Source: Trametes villosa
Taxonomy: Eukaryota > Basidiomycota > Agaricomycetes > Polyporales > Polyporaceae
Length of the DNA: 64,000 nt
Assembly: GCA_002964805.2 (NCBI GenBank)
Contig: PUDQ02000010.1
Coordinates: forward strand, 248,001-312,000
Direction: 5' to 3'
The translations under genes and the position numbers were made by a program. A model generated the notes under the pieces. The model saw only the letters and a program-made list of their open reading frames with translations. It was not told where the DNA came from and did no database searches. Of this stretch, positions 54,146-64,000 are shown piece by piece. The number at the start of each line of letters is the position of its first letter. The stretch's first letter is position 1.

Positions 54146-56505
54146 TCACTGGCCAAACCCGCCCTCGTACCCGCCGTCGCCACCCCACTGGCCCATGCCC
54201 ATGCCCATCATGTTTATGTTCGCGTTCTGGCCCATCGCCGAGTTCATCCCCATCCGAATCGCGCCCAGCTGGTTCTGTCCCATCCCTTGGCCCATCCCGT
54301 TCATCCCGTTCATCCCGTTCATCTGCATGCCGTTCATGTTCATCCCGCTCATGCCGTTCATGGCACCCATCCCGCCCATCCCCTGGCTCATCGGGTTCAT
54401 GCCCATCATGCCCTCGCCCATCCCGCCATCCCACATGCCCTGCGCGGACGCGTCCATGAACTGGCCGTCCCCGCTGCCCATCCAGCCCATGCCCTGCCCC
54501 CCTCCACTGCCCATCCCACCGTGGCCGTGTCCTTGTCCGCGTTGCCCACCTCCACCCATCCCACCCATCCCACCGTCGAATCCCCCTCCTCCGCCACCGA
54601 AGCGCCCACCACCTCCGCCGTTGCCACCGCCGCCGCCGTTGTTGCCGCCGCCCATGGAGAAAGGCATGCCCTGCGCAGCCATGCCCATCATGCCAATGGG
54701 GACGTTGATCCCGAGCCCAGCCATGCCCATCTCGGGCGCCCAGCCCCCGCCCATCATGCCCATCTCGGGGCTCATCGCGTTCATGGCGGGGATCATCTGC
54801 GGCGGGCCCATCATCGTGTTCTGGTTGTGGCCGTGGTTCCTGTTGTGGTTTTGGTTCTGGTTCTGGTGCGCAAAGCCTCCGCCGCCGCGCCCGCCGCTGC
54901 CGGGGGTGCCGCCCATGCCCATGCCCATGTTCATCATGTTCATGCCCATGCCGAGCATGGGCGTGTTCATGGGCCCGGCATTGGAGTTGGGCGTGTGGTT
55001 CATGCTGTTGTTGTTCGAGGAGCCGCCGCGGACGGGCGACTTTGGGCGGAGCGCGTCGATCTCTGTTTGCGCACATACCAGTATCAGCGTAATAGCTCAC
55101 TAGAGTAACGCGGAAACCATACCTGGAGTGACAGGCACGACGGGCTTCCCGCCCCCAGCGAGCTCCTTCACACGCGCCTCCCAGCGCTCCCTGCTCCAGC
55201 GCACCGCGCCCGCGCCCTCCTCGCTGTCGGGGGCGTCGTCGTCCATGCGCTCCTCGATGCGCTCCTCCTCGCCCTCGGAGAGGACGGTGACCCAGCCGCG
55301 GCGCGCGGTGCGCGCGCGGCCGAAGATCTCGAGGCGGCGCAGGCCGAGGCAGAAGTTCTCGATGAGCGTGTACATCTCGGGCGGCTTGAGCGTCGGGTCG
55401 GACGCGTCGCCCTCCCAGATGAGCACGTCCGTGTCTGCGGGGGCGCGCGTGAGTGAGTGGGGGAGTGCGAGTAGGCAAAAGGAGGGGGGGGGGAGAGCAG
55501 GAGGGAACGGAGGGGAGAGGAGAGGGCAAGGAGACTTACCGACGTTGCAGTGGACGAACCAGCTGTCGGTCGAGCGGCGGACGGTGCCGCGGATGCCCAT
55601 GAGACAGTGCTGCTTCGTGCGCGTGAGGAGTGATGTTGTCGGCGGGTCCGTCTGCGGGAATATAACGTGAGCTATCGTCCGTGCGCGCGGGCATGCGACG
55701 TACCCCTGGACCGTTGTTCGTGGTCTTGTTCGTCTTCACCCACACGATATCTTCGCATCTTCGGAAGCCCCACTTCGCCATGACCTCGCGCCCACGCTCG
55801 AGGCCGTCCCCGGAGCCGCTACCCACCCACATCAGCACGAACGAGGGGTCGGCGGCGAGCGCGGGGATGGGGAGGTTCTGCAGCTCGTCCCAGGAGAAGG
55901 ATGACGAGAAGGGCGGGTCGATGAGGATGACGTCGAACTTCGTGGGGTGTAGTGTCGAGAGCTCGGAGTAGGGGAGGAAGTGGGGCGGTAAGGCGTTCTC
56001 GGCGACGGCGGCCTTCTTCAAAGTCAACAGCCTCTGCTGCTTCGGGTACCTAGCGAGAGCTGGCTCGTTATACCGCGATACGGGCAGACGTGGGAGATGC
56101 GCGGACGTACTCTTCGAAACGGTGCTCAGGCTCCGCACCTAGCACCCAGTTCTGCGGCCACTCCCCTCCGTCCACATATCTTTGAGAGTAGTCGTTTCGG
56201 ATCGTCTCCTCCTCGGGCACGTAGTTGTTGTAACGCGCGACGCGTGCACGTTTCGCGGGTGGGAGGTCGGGACGCTGCGGCTTCGGCGGAGAGGAGACGA
56301 CAGGCGAGGATGGCGGTGAAGGGGATGGCGAGCGCGGTGGTGTGGGTATGAGGGGAAGCTTCAATATCGCGCTAGGTGGTGAAGGGAGAGACTTGAGCTG
56401 TCGTCGGTAGTTGCGTTGGGCATTCCGGATGCGGGACACGAGCGCGTTGTGCGAGGCGAGGAGCTCGTTCGCGGACGCGAGACATTCCGTAGTCGTAGCG
56501 GTCAT
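54146..56505 (-). CDS. MT-A70 family protein, METTL14/KAR4 type, with Gly/Met/Asn-rich tail
   Basis: METTL14 is the RNA-binding, non-catalytic partner of METTL3/IME4 in the mRNA N6-adenosine methyltransferase; KAR4 is its yeast counterpart. The start at 56505 (MTATTTECLASANELLASHN) leads to a helical, then Pro/Ser-rich N-terminus. The MT-A70 domain has FDVILIDPPFSSSFSWDEL, SFVLMWVGSGSGDGLERGRE, WGFRRCEDIVWVKTNK, TKQHCLMGIRGTVRRSTDSW, DTDVLIWEGD, KPPEMYTLIENFCLGLRRLE and IFGRARTARRGWVTVL. The catalytic DPPW of METTL3 is DPPF here; human METTL14 has EPPL. The last ~300 residues are almost only Gly, Met and Asn with few aromatics or charges (GGGGGNGGGGGRFGGGGGGF), a low-complexity tail like the Gly-rich RNA-binding tail of METTL14 but methionine-rich. 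Five exons, about 690 aa. Confidence 0.88.
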
Positions 56506-57289
56506 AACACTAGGGTCACTCTTCTATACATTTAGCGTATGCCCTCGCTATAGGTGACGGCCTGCGTACTGGTAATGTTCACGAAAACCCGAGATAGCCT
56601 CCGTTAGACCGGGTAACCAAGTCAGAGGTGACGTTGACTTGCGAATCTTGTGTTGCGTTTGTGCGTTCAAGATGTCGGAGCCCCGCAGTACTACAAGTCA
56701 GATGCAGAGAGTGCGCTCTATTAATCAAGAAGTATGCGGGGAGAGTGCAAGGTGCAGCGCAGGCCGTCGGTGGCTGCAGGATTGCACCAAGTCGGTCGGC
56801 GCGTCGCTTGATTAAGCGCCCTCCTTGTGGCGTCCAAGCCCACGTGCGGTGGCTGTGCCACACCTCAGCCCGCGATCGACAAAGTTCTTTCTCTCGACCC
56901 GGACCAGCTCTACCACTCAGGTGTTTCAATGTCTTGCTACCCCCAGGGAGATCTGAAGCGACATAGCTATTCCTACCGCCTGAAGCTAAATCAAACATGA
57001 TGGTGCGTCAGGTCCAACAAACCGCCGTGCGTGCGGGTGCGGCATTGGACCCCGGGCCGTCGTCGTATGTCGCATGTGAAGTAGTTGGGAGCTTGCTATC
57101 ATGCACCTGATATGGCAGGTAGATTTCCATGACCTCATCGCGTCGCTGCGACATACAGGCGAGGAATCGGTCGTCAAAGGGCTCGAAATCGAAGGTGTCC
57201 CAAGCGATATATAAGAGAGGGAGACACAGGCTGTCTGTGCAACCTTCTCACTTCTTCCCCTCCCTCGCTCTACACAACGACCTACCACA
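56506..57289. other. Divergent intergenic region METTL14-like / aldo-keto reductase 1
   Basis: 784 bp without a recognised gene. It holds both promoters, including the TATA box at 57208-57214 for the reductase. Confidence 0.4.
57208..57214 (+). promoter_or_regulatory. TATA box of aldo-keto reductase 1
   Basis: TATATAA ending 75 bp upstream of the ATG at 57290. Confidence 0.6.
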
Positions 57290-58805
57290 ATGCCTGGACT
57301 GTTCGACCCTCCTCCGCCCCCGCCGACAAAGCTCGGTCGTCACCGCCAACTCTCGCCTCTCGCTGGTATCCACGTCTCCCCCATTGCTCTCGGTGCCATG
57401 AGCATTGGCGACAAATGGGACGAGTTTGGCATGGGCGCGATGAACAAGGAGTCTAGCTTCAAGTTGCTCGACGCGTTCTACGAGGCCGGCGGAAATTTCA
57501 TCGACACCGCCAACAACTACCAAGACGAATCTTCCGAGGAGTTCATCGGCGAGTGGATGGAGAAGCGCGGGATCCGTGACCAGATGGTCGTCGCCACGAA
57601 GGTGGGTATATGCGCGTGGACAGCCGTAGTGTATCTGATGACTTCCCGCTCTCAACAGTACACCACGAACTTCAAGAGAGGGAAGACGGACATCAAGCAA
57701 CACTCCAGCTTTGTCGGAAACAACATGAAGTCTATGTTGACCTCGGTTGAAGCGTCTCTGAAGAAGCTCAGGACGTCCTACATCGATATCCTTTACTTGC
57801 ACTGGGTAAGTGAACATGAGGTTGAATATGCGGGACACGCTGACCATACACGCTTTCTTGAAGTGGGACTACAACACCAGCGTCGAAGAGGTCATGAGCG
57901 GATTGCATCACCTGGTCGCTGCGGGAAAGGTCCTATACCTGGTCAGTGATATTGCCTCGTAGTCCAAACTGTTGAAGCTTACCGTATTCCCAGGGTGTAT
58001 CCGATACCCCTGCCTGGGTCGTGTCGAAAGCCAACACCTATGCCCGCATGAGCGGTAAGACGCCATTCGTCATCTATCAAGGGGCGTGGAACGTCCTCCA
58101 GCGTGACTTCGAACGCGACATTATCCCGATGGCCCGGGTTGAAGGACTCGCGCTCGCCCCGTGGAACGTGCTCGCTGCGGGAAAGCTCCGGACCGACGAA
58201 GAAGAGGAGCAACGTCGTCAGACGGGCGAGAAAGGTACGTAGTCTGGTGGCGTCGTCTATACATTTCTCCTGACCTTGTTCCTATTGTAAGGCCGTATGC
58301 TTGGAGGCGGCGAGTGGGAGCGTAACAAAACCCAACGGAACGCCTCCAAGGTGCTGCAAGAGGTTGCGAAACAGGTCGGGGCAAAGAGCATACAAGCCGG
58401 TACGTCCTCGCCTCTAGCCTCGGAGACGATAGGCACGTCCATTCGCCGGTCGGGAGTGCTCACACGTGGTGGCCAGTTGCGATCGCATACTTGATGCAGA
58501 AGACGCCGTACGTCTTCCCCATCATAGGCGGGCGCAAGGTCGAGCACCTGCACGGGAACATCGAGGCTCTCGATATCGTCCTTACGGATGAACACGTGAA
58601 GAAGATCGAAGGCGCGGTGCCGTTTGACCCGGGGTTCCCGCACATTATGATTGTAAGCTCATTCATCTGATCTTCAACGGTGATGGATGAATATTGAACG
58701 GGTCCGTAGGGGAATGGTACCGGGTACAACATGCTTGCCTCGAGCGCGGGGCATTTTGACAAGTGGCCGCTCTTGCAGCCCATTCATCCGGCGCGCTCGC
58801 AGTGA
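57290..58805 (+). CDS. Aldo-keto reductase, aryl-alcohol dehydrogenase-like, tandem copy 1
   Basis: NADPH-dependent reductase of the fungal AAD/norsolorinic-acid-reductase group. Exon 1 is 57290-57601; further exons join in phase. [20 protein letters not shown] starts a Pro-rich leader shared by all three copies. The catalytic tetrad is present: Asp and Tyr in [11 protein letters not shown], Lys in VVATKYTTN, His in YLHWWDYNTS. Cofactor-side motifs are [36 protein letters not shown], and [20 protein letters not shown] near the C-terminus. The last exon encodes [20 protein letters not shown] and ends in PARSQ, more divergent than in the other two copies. Likely substrates are aromatic aldehydes, in line with lignin-related aryl-alcohol metabolism; that is family inference. 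Confidence 0.92.
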
Positions 58806-59744
58806 ACGGGCTCGCTCTGTTACGATGCCAGTATAGCAGAGCTGGGAGTTGCCACTGTGTATCCTTCTGAGATCAATGCATGCGGTGTGCGCATCGATAA
58901 TCCCGCGCGCGGTGCAGGGTCAACACATTCAAGTATGAGTAGGTGAACGTGACATGCAGCGTGGGGCATAACCCTCGCAGTAGCTGCTATTTGCTCCAGA
59001 TGCGCGATACCGCTGACGAGCATAATGCATACCGAGTGTATGCGGCGCGATCCAGAACGGCGTGCCCATGCAAGCCGCTCGACGCCATATGCCGGTGAGC
59101 CCTTCGCTGCTCCCAACCTCCGGTTCGGTGAATAACTGTATTGCAGGGATTCGACAACAGGTGTATTCTTTGTACTTGCGCAAGAAGACTAGCCACTCCT
59201 TTCGTGTCCGGTCGGCAATCGCACTCGCGTTGTATATGAAAATATAACTGGCACGCGTCGTTTGACCGCGACTTCTTCCCGACCGGAGTAAGCATCCTAT
59301 GGACCATGCGCCATGGGCGCCCGCATGTAGCGGCGCGCGGAAGCTGCCCACGCCGGAACTGTTTCCAGAAGCCCCGGCTGCGTGTCCTACTACATGATAC
59401 TGCGACGCCCACAACTTGAGAAGCGCCGCAGCGTTGTCCCATTCCCGACTGGCAGTACTTGCTCGACTGTTACGTGCGCCCAGACTGCAGGGATCTCCGG
59501 CGGCCCTAGAGTCCGACCGGACGATGGCCTCATCTATGCGTCGTGCGTTGGTACGTACTCCTGTTGGTGTAGGCGGTAGGCACTTTGACTGACGTTTGAA
59601 ATATTGTGCAGGAGGAGCCTGTAGCACGCACAATGTGCCCCTGGGTACATAAGGAGGATGCGCTGTCGCAATTCGAGCCAGTATCTTCACCGCATCTCTC
59701 TTCCAACCTTCCACAGCTAACCACTCTCAACCCTCTCAACAACC
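58806..59744. other. Spacer between reductase copies 1 and 2
   Basis: 939 bp. A 261-codon open frame on the minus strand (58929-59714) has no coding character or motif and is treated as chance. A tacataag element near 59646 may be the TATA box of copy 2. The 3' flank here is unlike those after copies 2 and 3. Confidence 0.4.
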
Positions 59745-61288
59745 ATGTCTTCGCTCTGGGCACCCGCTCCCCCGCCGCCGACGAAGCTCGGCCGCCACCG
59801 CCGCCTCTCCGCGCTCGCGGGCGTGCACGTCTCGCCGATTTGCCTCGGCGCGATGAGCATCGGCGACAAGTGGGAGCCGTTCGGGATGGGCGCGATGAAC
59901 AAGGCGGGCAGCTTCAAGCTGCTCGACGCGTTCTACGAGGCGGGCGGCAACTTCGTCGACACGGCGAACAACTACCAGGACGAGACGTCGGAGGAGTTCA
60001 TTGGCGAATGGATGGAGGCGCGTGGAGTGCGCGACCAGATGGTCATCGCGACGAAGGTGAGTGTCGCTCGCGCTGAGGGAGAGGCGGTTGCTGAAAGAGT
60101 TTGTGTGGTAGTTCACGACGAACTACAAGCGCGGCCAGGCAGACATCAAGCAACAGAGCGCGTACGTGGGCAATAGCCTCAAGTCTCTGCACATCTCGGT
60201 CGAGCAGTCGCTCAAGAAGCTGCGCACGAGCTATATCGACGTTCTGTACGTTCACTGGGTGAGTCTCGCGTTGTGTGCATTCGGACGCTCGGCGGAACAC
60301 TCACTGGCGGAGGGTAGTGGGACTACACCACCAGCATCGAGGAGCTCATGAACGGCTTGCACGCCCTCGTGCAGGCCGGGAAGGTCTTGTACTTGGTGCG
60401 TAGCCTTAGTTCTCGTCCGTTGTACACAGAACTCACCCACCTGATACCTTGTAGGGTGTGTCCGACACGCCGGCCTGGGTCGTGACGAAGGCCAACACCT
60501 ACGCGCGCATGAGCAACCAGACGCCCTTCTCGATCTACCAGGGCTGCTGGAACGTCCTGCAGCGTGACTTCGAGGGGGAGATCATCCCGATGGCGCGCGC
60601 CGAGGGGATGGCGCTCGCGCCCTGGAACGTCCTCGCTGGGGGAAAGATCAGGACTGATGAGGAGGAGCGCCGCCGCCGCGAGACTGGCGAGAAAGGTTCG
60701 TCGCGAAGCCCTTCATTCTTGATCTTGAATGAGAGTTTGACGGAGTATCGCTGCTTGACCATAGGCCGCACGATGATGGGTCCCGAGTGGGAGCGCAACG
60801 AGACCGAGCGCAAGGTCGCCAAAGTGCTCGAGCAGGTCGCCAAGCAAGTCGGCGCGTCGAACATTCAGGCCGGTACGTCTTTCCATTCTCCGGTCCCGGA
60901 ACATCCATAGGAGGAGGGCACGGCTAACAGCAGTCACGCACAGTCGCCATCGCGTACGTGATGCAGAAGACGCCGTACGTGTTCCCCATCGTCGGCGGGC
61001 GCAAGGTGGAGCACCTGCACGCGAACATCGAGGCCCTCGACATCGTGCTCACCGACGAGCACATCAAGAAGATCGAGAGCGCGGTCCCCTTCGATGTTGG
61101 ATTCCCCGGCAACTTGATTGTGAGCAGAGTTTTCCGGATTTGCTAGGGCGCGTGCCAGTGGCGGGCTGCTGACCACCGACATGCCACTGCTACTATAGGG
61201 CGATGGAACGGAGTACTGGATGGCATACAAAGTGGCGGGCACCTTCGACGCCTGGCCCGTCCAGCAGGCGATTCGTCCTACCAAGTAA
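59745..61288 (+). CDS. Aldo-keto reductase, aryl-alcohol dehydrogenase-like, tandem copy 2
   Basis: Same architecture and intron positions as copy 1. It begins [20 protein letters not shown]. The catalytic Asp and Tyr are in [11 protein letters not shown], Lys in VIATKFTTN and His in YVHWWDYTTS; all are intact. [60 protein letters not shown] and the last-exon GDGTEYWMAYKVAGTFDAWP follow, ending QQAIRPTK. By eye it is closer to copy 3 at the C-terminus and in the 3' flank, but it shares the [20 protein letters not shown] start with copy 1. Codon third positions are very GC-rich, suggesting good expression. Confidence 0.93.
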
Positions 61289-61650
61289 GCACGGGCGCAC
61301 GCGGGGGAACTTGGATCACTGTGGCGTTGTGGGTGTGGGAGCCTCGGCGGAGAGGGGCCGTGTGTGATGGCGAGTGCCGCCACTTTGTGTTCTCATGCGA
61401 ATACATAGTCTTGATGGGGTGCCGTTCAGCGTTGACGCCATTTTGAGTACCTATAGTGAATGCGCCTGCTGGGCATGCCACCATCAATGACGTGCCACTC
61501 AATTTCCCCTCTATGTCGGCGAAAGGCCCGGGGTCGGAGAGAACATCTCTTCAAGGACGTAGTGGGAGGTAGTGTGGAACAGCTTTGAGGACTTGCGGGT
61601 GTTCGGAGAAAGCACTGTATCTGCGATACCGGTACGGCTTTTGCGAGGGA
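61289..61650 (+). repeat. Duplicated 3' flank, first copy
   Basis: Matches the flank after copy 3 (63672-64000) with substitutions and small indels. Shared landmarks are gttgtgggtgtgggag, aatttcccctctatgtcggc, gaaagg-ccggg-tcggagag and cggagaaagcact. Corresponding points are about 2,383-2,384 bp apart, the same as the distance between the two stop codons, so gene and flank duplicated as one block. It is non-coding. The following 61651-62140 holds the copy 3 promoter and a short cctgtgg run near 62022-62043. Confidence 0.85.
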
Positions 61651-62051
61651 ATCTCTGCCTGTATCCCGAGGTGAGTTAATCAATATGCCGTGAAGATATC
61701 CCGTTAGGCTCACGGTTTGAAGCAGGCCTATGATCGTCCCTCCGGCGGGTGGTTGGAGGTCGCGTCGCCTGACCAGCTGCGCCACCGTCCGTCGATGAAG
61801 CCCCTAGCCAGAGTACGTACTTTGTCGCCATCGCGGGATAGCGCAGTCTTCGAGAGGATGTTCGTAAGCAGATTATTTCCGGACTCTGGTAGTATATGCC
61901 GATCCACGCACTTTCGCAGGGAAGGGTCGAGGCACGGCGCCTGTAGTGGTGGCGGCGCAGAGGATGGAAGTATCCAGCTCAACGGTCCACTGGTACAAGC
62001 AGTCAGTGCTTGGGTGCGCGGGGCCTGTGGCCTGTGGCCTGTGGCGTACGG

Positions 62052-62058
62052 TATATTA
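62052..62058 (+). promoter_or_regulatory. TATA-like element of aldo-keto reductase 3
   Basis: TATATTA 83-89 bp upstream of the ATG at 62141. Confidence 0.45.
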
Positions 62059-62140
62059 GGGGGGCGGTAGCACCTCACCGTCAGACACCGTCCAGCCCCA
62101 CTAACAACCCGCATTCAACTTCAAGCATATTGCCACCATA

Positions 62141-63671
62141 ATGAGCTCGACGCTCTTCGCACCCGCCCCGCCCCCGCCGACCAGACTTGGCCGCCACCGC
62201 CGACTCTCCGCCTTAGCCGGTGTGCATGTCTCTCCCATCACCCTGGGCGGAGGCGCCATCGGCGACAAGTGGAATAAGTTCGGGGTAGGCTACCAGGACA
62301 GAGAGGGGAGTTTGAGGCTCCTCGACGCGTTCTACGACGCGGGCGGCAACTTCATCGACACCGCGAACAGCTACCAAGACGAGGCATCGGAGGAGATTAT
62401 TGGCGAGTGGGCGGAGGCGCGCGGGATCCGCGACCAGCTCGTCATCGCCACGAAGGTATGCATTGTCTATCAACGATGCTAGTGGCACTGCGACAGTCGT
62501 GACTGAAAAGGCCTTCCTTTAGTTCTCGTCGGACTTCAAGCGCGGAAGGACTGACATCAAGCAGCACAGCGCTTACGTCGGGAATAACGTCAAGTCGCTG
62601 CATATCTCGGTCGAGCAGTCGCTCAAGAAGCTTCGGACGAGCTACATCGACATCCTCTATGTGCACTGGGTAAGCCTGAGGTCTTCACACATGCCACGCT
62701 ATCACGGCGCACTCACCTGACTTTTCGCAGTGGGATTACAATACTAGCATCGAAGAGCTTATGAACGGCTTGAACGCTCTCGTTTTGGCCGGCAAGGTCT
62801 TGTACCTGGTACGTACCCCGAGGGCTATAAGTGTTAACATACGAACGGTATCGCTCATTCTCGCGGTACGCAGGGAATATCGGATACCCCGGCCTGGGTC
62901 GTGGCGAAGGCCAACACCTACGCGCGCATGAGCAACCAGACACCGTTCTCGATCTACCAGGGCTGCTGGAGCGTACTTCAGCGCGACTTCGAGCGCGATA
63001 TCATCCCCATGGCGAGGGCTGAGGGAATGGCGCTCGCGCCTTGGGGCGTCCTTGGCTCAGGGAAGATTAGGACAAACGAAGAGGAGCAGCGTCGTCGCGA
63101 GACGGGCGAGAAGGGTACGTACGATTTGCAACGGTTTGAGTTTCTGGCAAGCGCTGAGGGTATCGCCTCTGCGCTAGGTCGAACGATCTTCGGCCCACAG
63201 TGGGAGCGTACGGAGACGGAGCGCAAAGTCACCAAGGTACTTGAGGAGGTTGCTACGCAGGTCGGCGCGCCGAACATCCAAGCGAGTACGTTCAACCATT
63301 GTTGGTCGCATTTGAACCCTGTTAATGGAACGACGTGTCAGTCGCCATCGCATACGTGCTACACAAGACGCCATACGTCTTCCCAATCATCGGCGCGCGG
63401 AAGGTCGAGCAGCTCACCCAAAACCTAGCTGCGCTCGAGGTTGCCCTTTCGGATGAGCACATCAAGCAAATCGAGAGTGTGGTGCCCTTCGACGTGGGAT
63501 TCCCCAACAACGTGATTGTAAGCAATGGTCTTGGGATACCCCAGCGTGTCGCTAACCGTGTGCACGGCGCTGATACAGGGCGACGGCACGGCGTACTGCG
63601 AGTTGGGGTTCAGCCCTGCGGGGACGTTCGACTTCTGGCCGATCCAGCAGGCGATCCGACCCGCCAAGTAA
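62141..63671 (+). CDS. Aldo-keto reductase, aryl-alcohol dehydrogenase-like, tandem copy 3
   Basis: Third tandem paralog with the same exon plan. It begins [20 protein letters not shown]. The segment after [14 protein letters not shown] differs from the other two ([20 protein letters not shown] instead of a MGAMNK start), close to the substrate side of the barrel. The catalytic Asp and Tyr ([11 protein letters not shown]), Lys (VIATKFSSD) and His (YVHWWDYNTS) are intact. [60 protein letters not shown] and [20 protein letters not shown] follow, ending QQAIRPAK. The changed loop and the altered RKVEQLTQ region hint at a different substrate range. Confidence 0.92.
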
Positions 63672-64000
63672 GCTGCGAGGGCGCGCGAGGGAACGTGGGT
63701 CACTGCGGCATTGTGGGTGTGGGAGCATGATCGGAGAAGGGCCGTGGGTCATAGCGAGTCCTGGTAGCCACTTTGTATTCTCGCCCGACTAGCCTCCGTG
63801 GGATCACGCTCAGCGTCGACGCGATCTAGAGCTCCTGTAGAGTCTGCGGTCAGTGCTGAGTATGCTATCGATGATTTGTCAGTCAATTTCCCCTCTATGT
63901 CGGCGAAAGGTCCGGGTTCGGAGAGAACAACTCTTCTCGGACGTGGTGTGGAATACTAGGTTGGAAGACCTGCGGATATTCGGAGAAAGCACTTTATTTG
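63672..64000 (+). repeat. Duplicated 3' flank, second copy
   Basis: Counterpart of 61289-61650, running to the window edge. Whether a fourth reductase copy follows cannot be seen. Confidence 0.85.

Noticed and set aside
53954..55108. Two long plus-strand open frames (372 and 384 codons)
   Set aside because: Antisense to the Gly/Met/Asn-rich tail of the METTL14-like gene; their Pro/Met/Ile and His/Ala/Val composition mirrors that repeat.
58700..58760. Segment with tRNA-like ggggaatggtaccgggt wording
   Set aside because: It is the last coding exon of reductase copy 1 (GNGTGYNML), in phase with the preceding exon; no cloverleaf forms.
58929..59714. 261-codon minus-strand open frame between reductase copies 1 and 2
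   Set aside because: No motif, no intron structure and no codon pattern like the flanking genes.
1..64000. CRISPR arrays, prophage, bacterial insertion sequences or operons
   Set aside because: Intron-rich eukaryotic genes throughout; no spaced direct repeats or transposase frames were seen.

Overview
The window reads as nuclear DNA of a filamentous basidiomycete, most likely an agaricomycete. It is GC-rich. Nearly every gene is cut by short introns of about 45-70 nt with GT...AG ends, and I rebuilt the gene models by joining frames across these introns. Several families are typical of mushroom-forming fungi: a DUF6533-type membrane protein, a tandem array of aryl-alcohol-dehydrogenase-like aldo-keto reductases, secreted SurE-like phosphatases and small GPI-anchored surface proteins. 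No species can be named from the sequence alone.

Layout, 0-20.5 kb: a secreted SurE-like phosphatase (cut by the left edge, minus); branched-chain aminotransferase (plus); tRNA pseudouridine synthase DEG1/PUS3 (minus); an otubain deubiquitinase (plus); an NHP6-like HMG-box protein (plus); a 2.1-kb stretch with only a possible gene remnant; a six-kelch protein (plus); a 4-kb stretch without a convincing gene; a secreted protein with a Gly/Ala/Lys-rich tail (plus); and a UbiA prenyltransferase (minus).

20.5-36 kb: a fungal gene with three seed-maturation-protein (SMP) repeats and, beyond an unrecognised minus-strand gene, a broken partial copy of that SMP gene; a leucine-rich orphan gene (minus); a less GC-rich non-coding island; two head-to-head intron-containing tRNA-Leu(AAG) genes; a GPI-anchored-type small protein; an orphan gene; and a second, complete SurE-like phosphatase gene (minus).

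36-57 kb: a DUF6533-like membrane protein whose model needs an odd splice; an oxysterol-binding protein of KES1/OSH4 type (minus); an SLC49/FLVCR-like MFS transporter (minus); cytosolic leucyl-tRNA synthetase (plus); an ERCC6L2-like SNF2 ATPase (plus); and a METTL14/KAR4-type MT-A70 protein with a Gly/Met/Asn-rich tail (minus).

57-64 kb: three tandem aldo-keto reductase paralogs, the last two also sharing their 3' flank with a 2.38-kb period.

Most neighbours are functionally unrelated housekeeping genes. I see no coherent biosynthetic cluster and no new defence-like system. The leads most worth following are the 18-nt in-frame microexon that carries the otubain catalytic cysteine, the SMP gene with its decayed duplicate, the staged aldo-keto reductase array, the paired SurE genes, the tRNA-Leu pair with its adjoining island, and several orphan genes.
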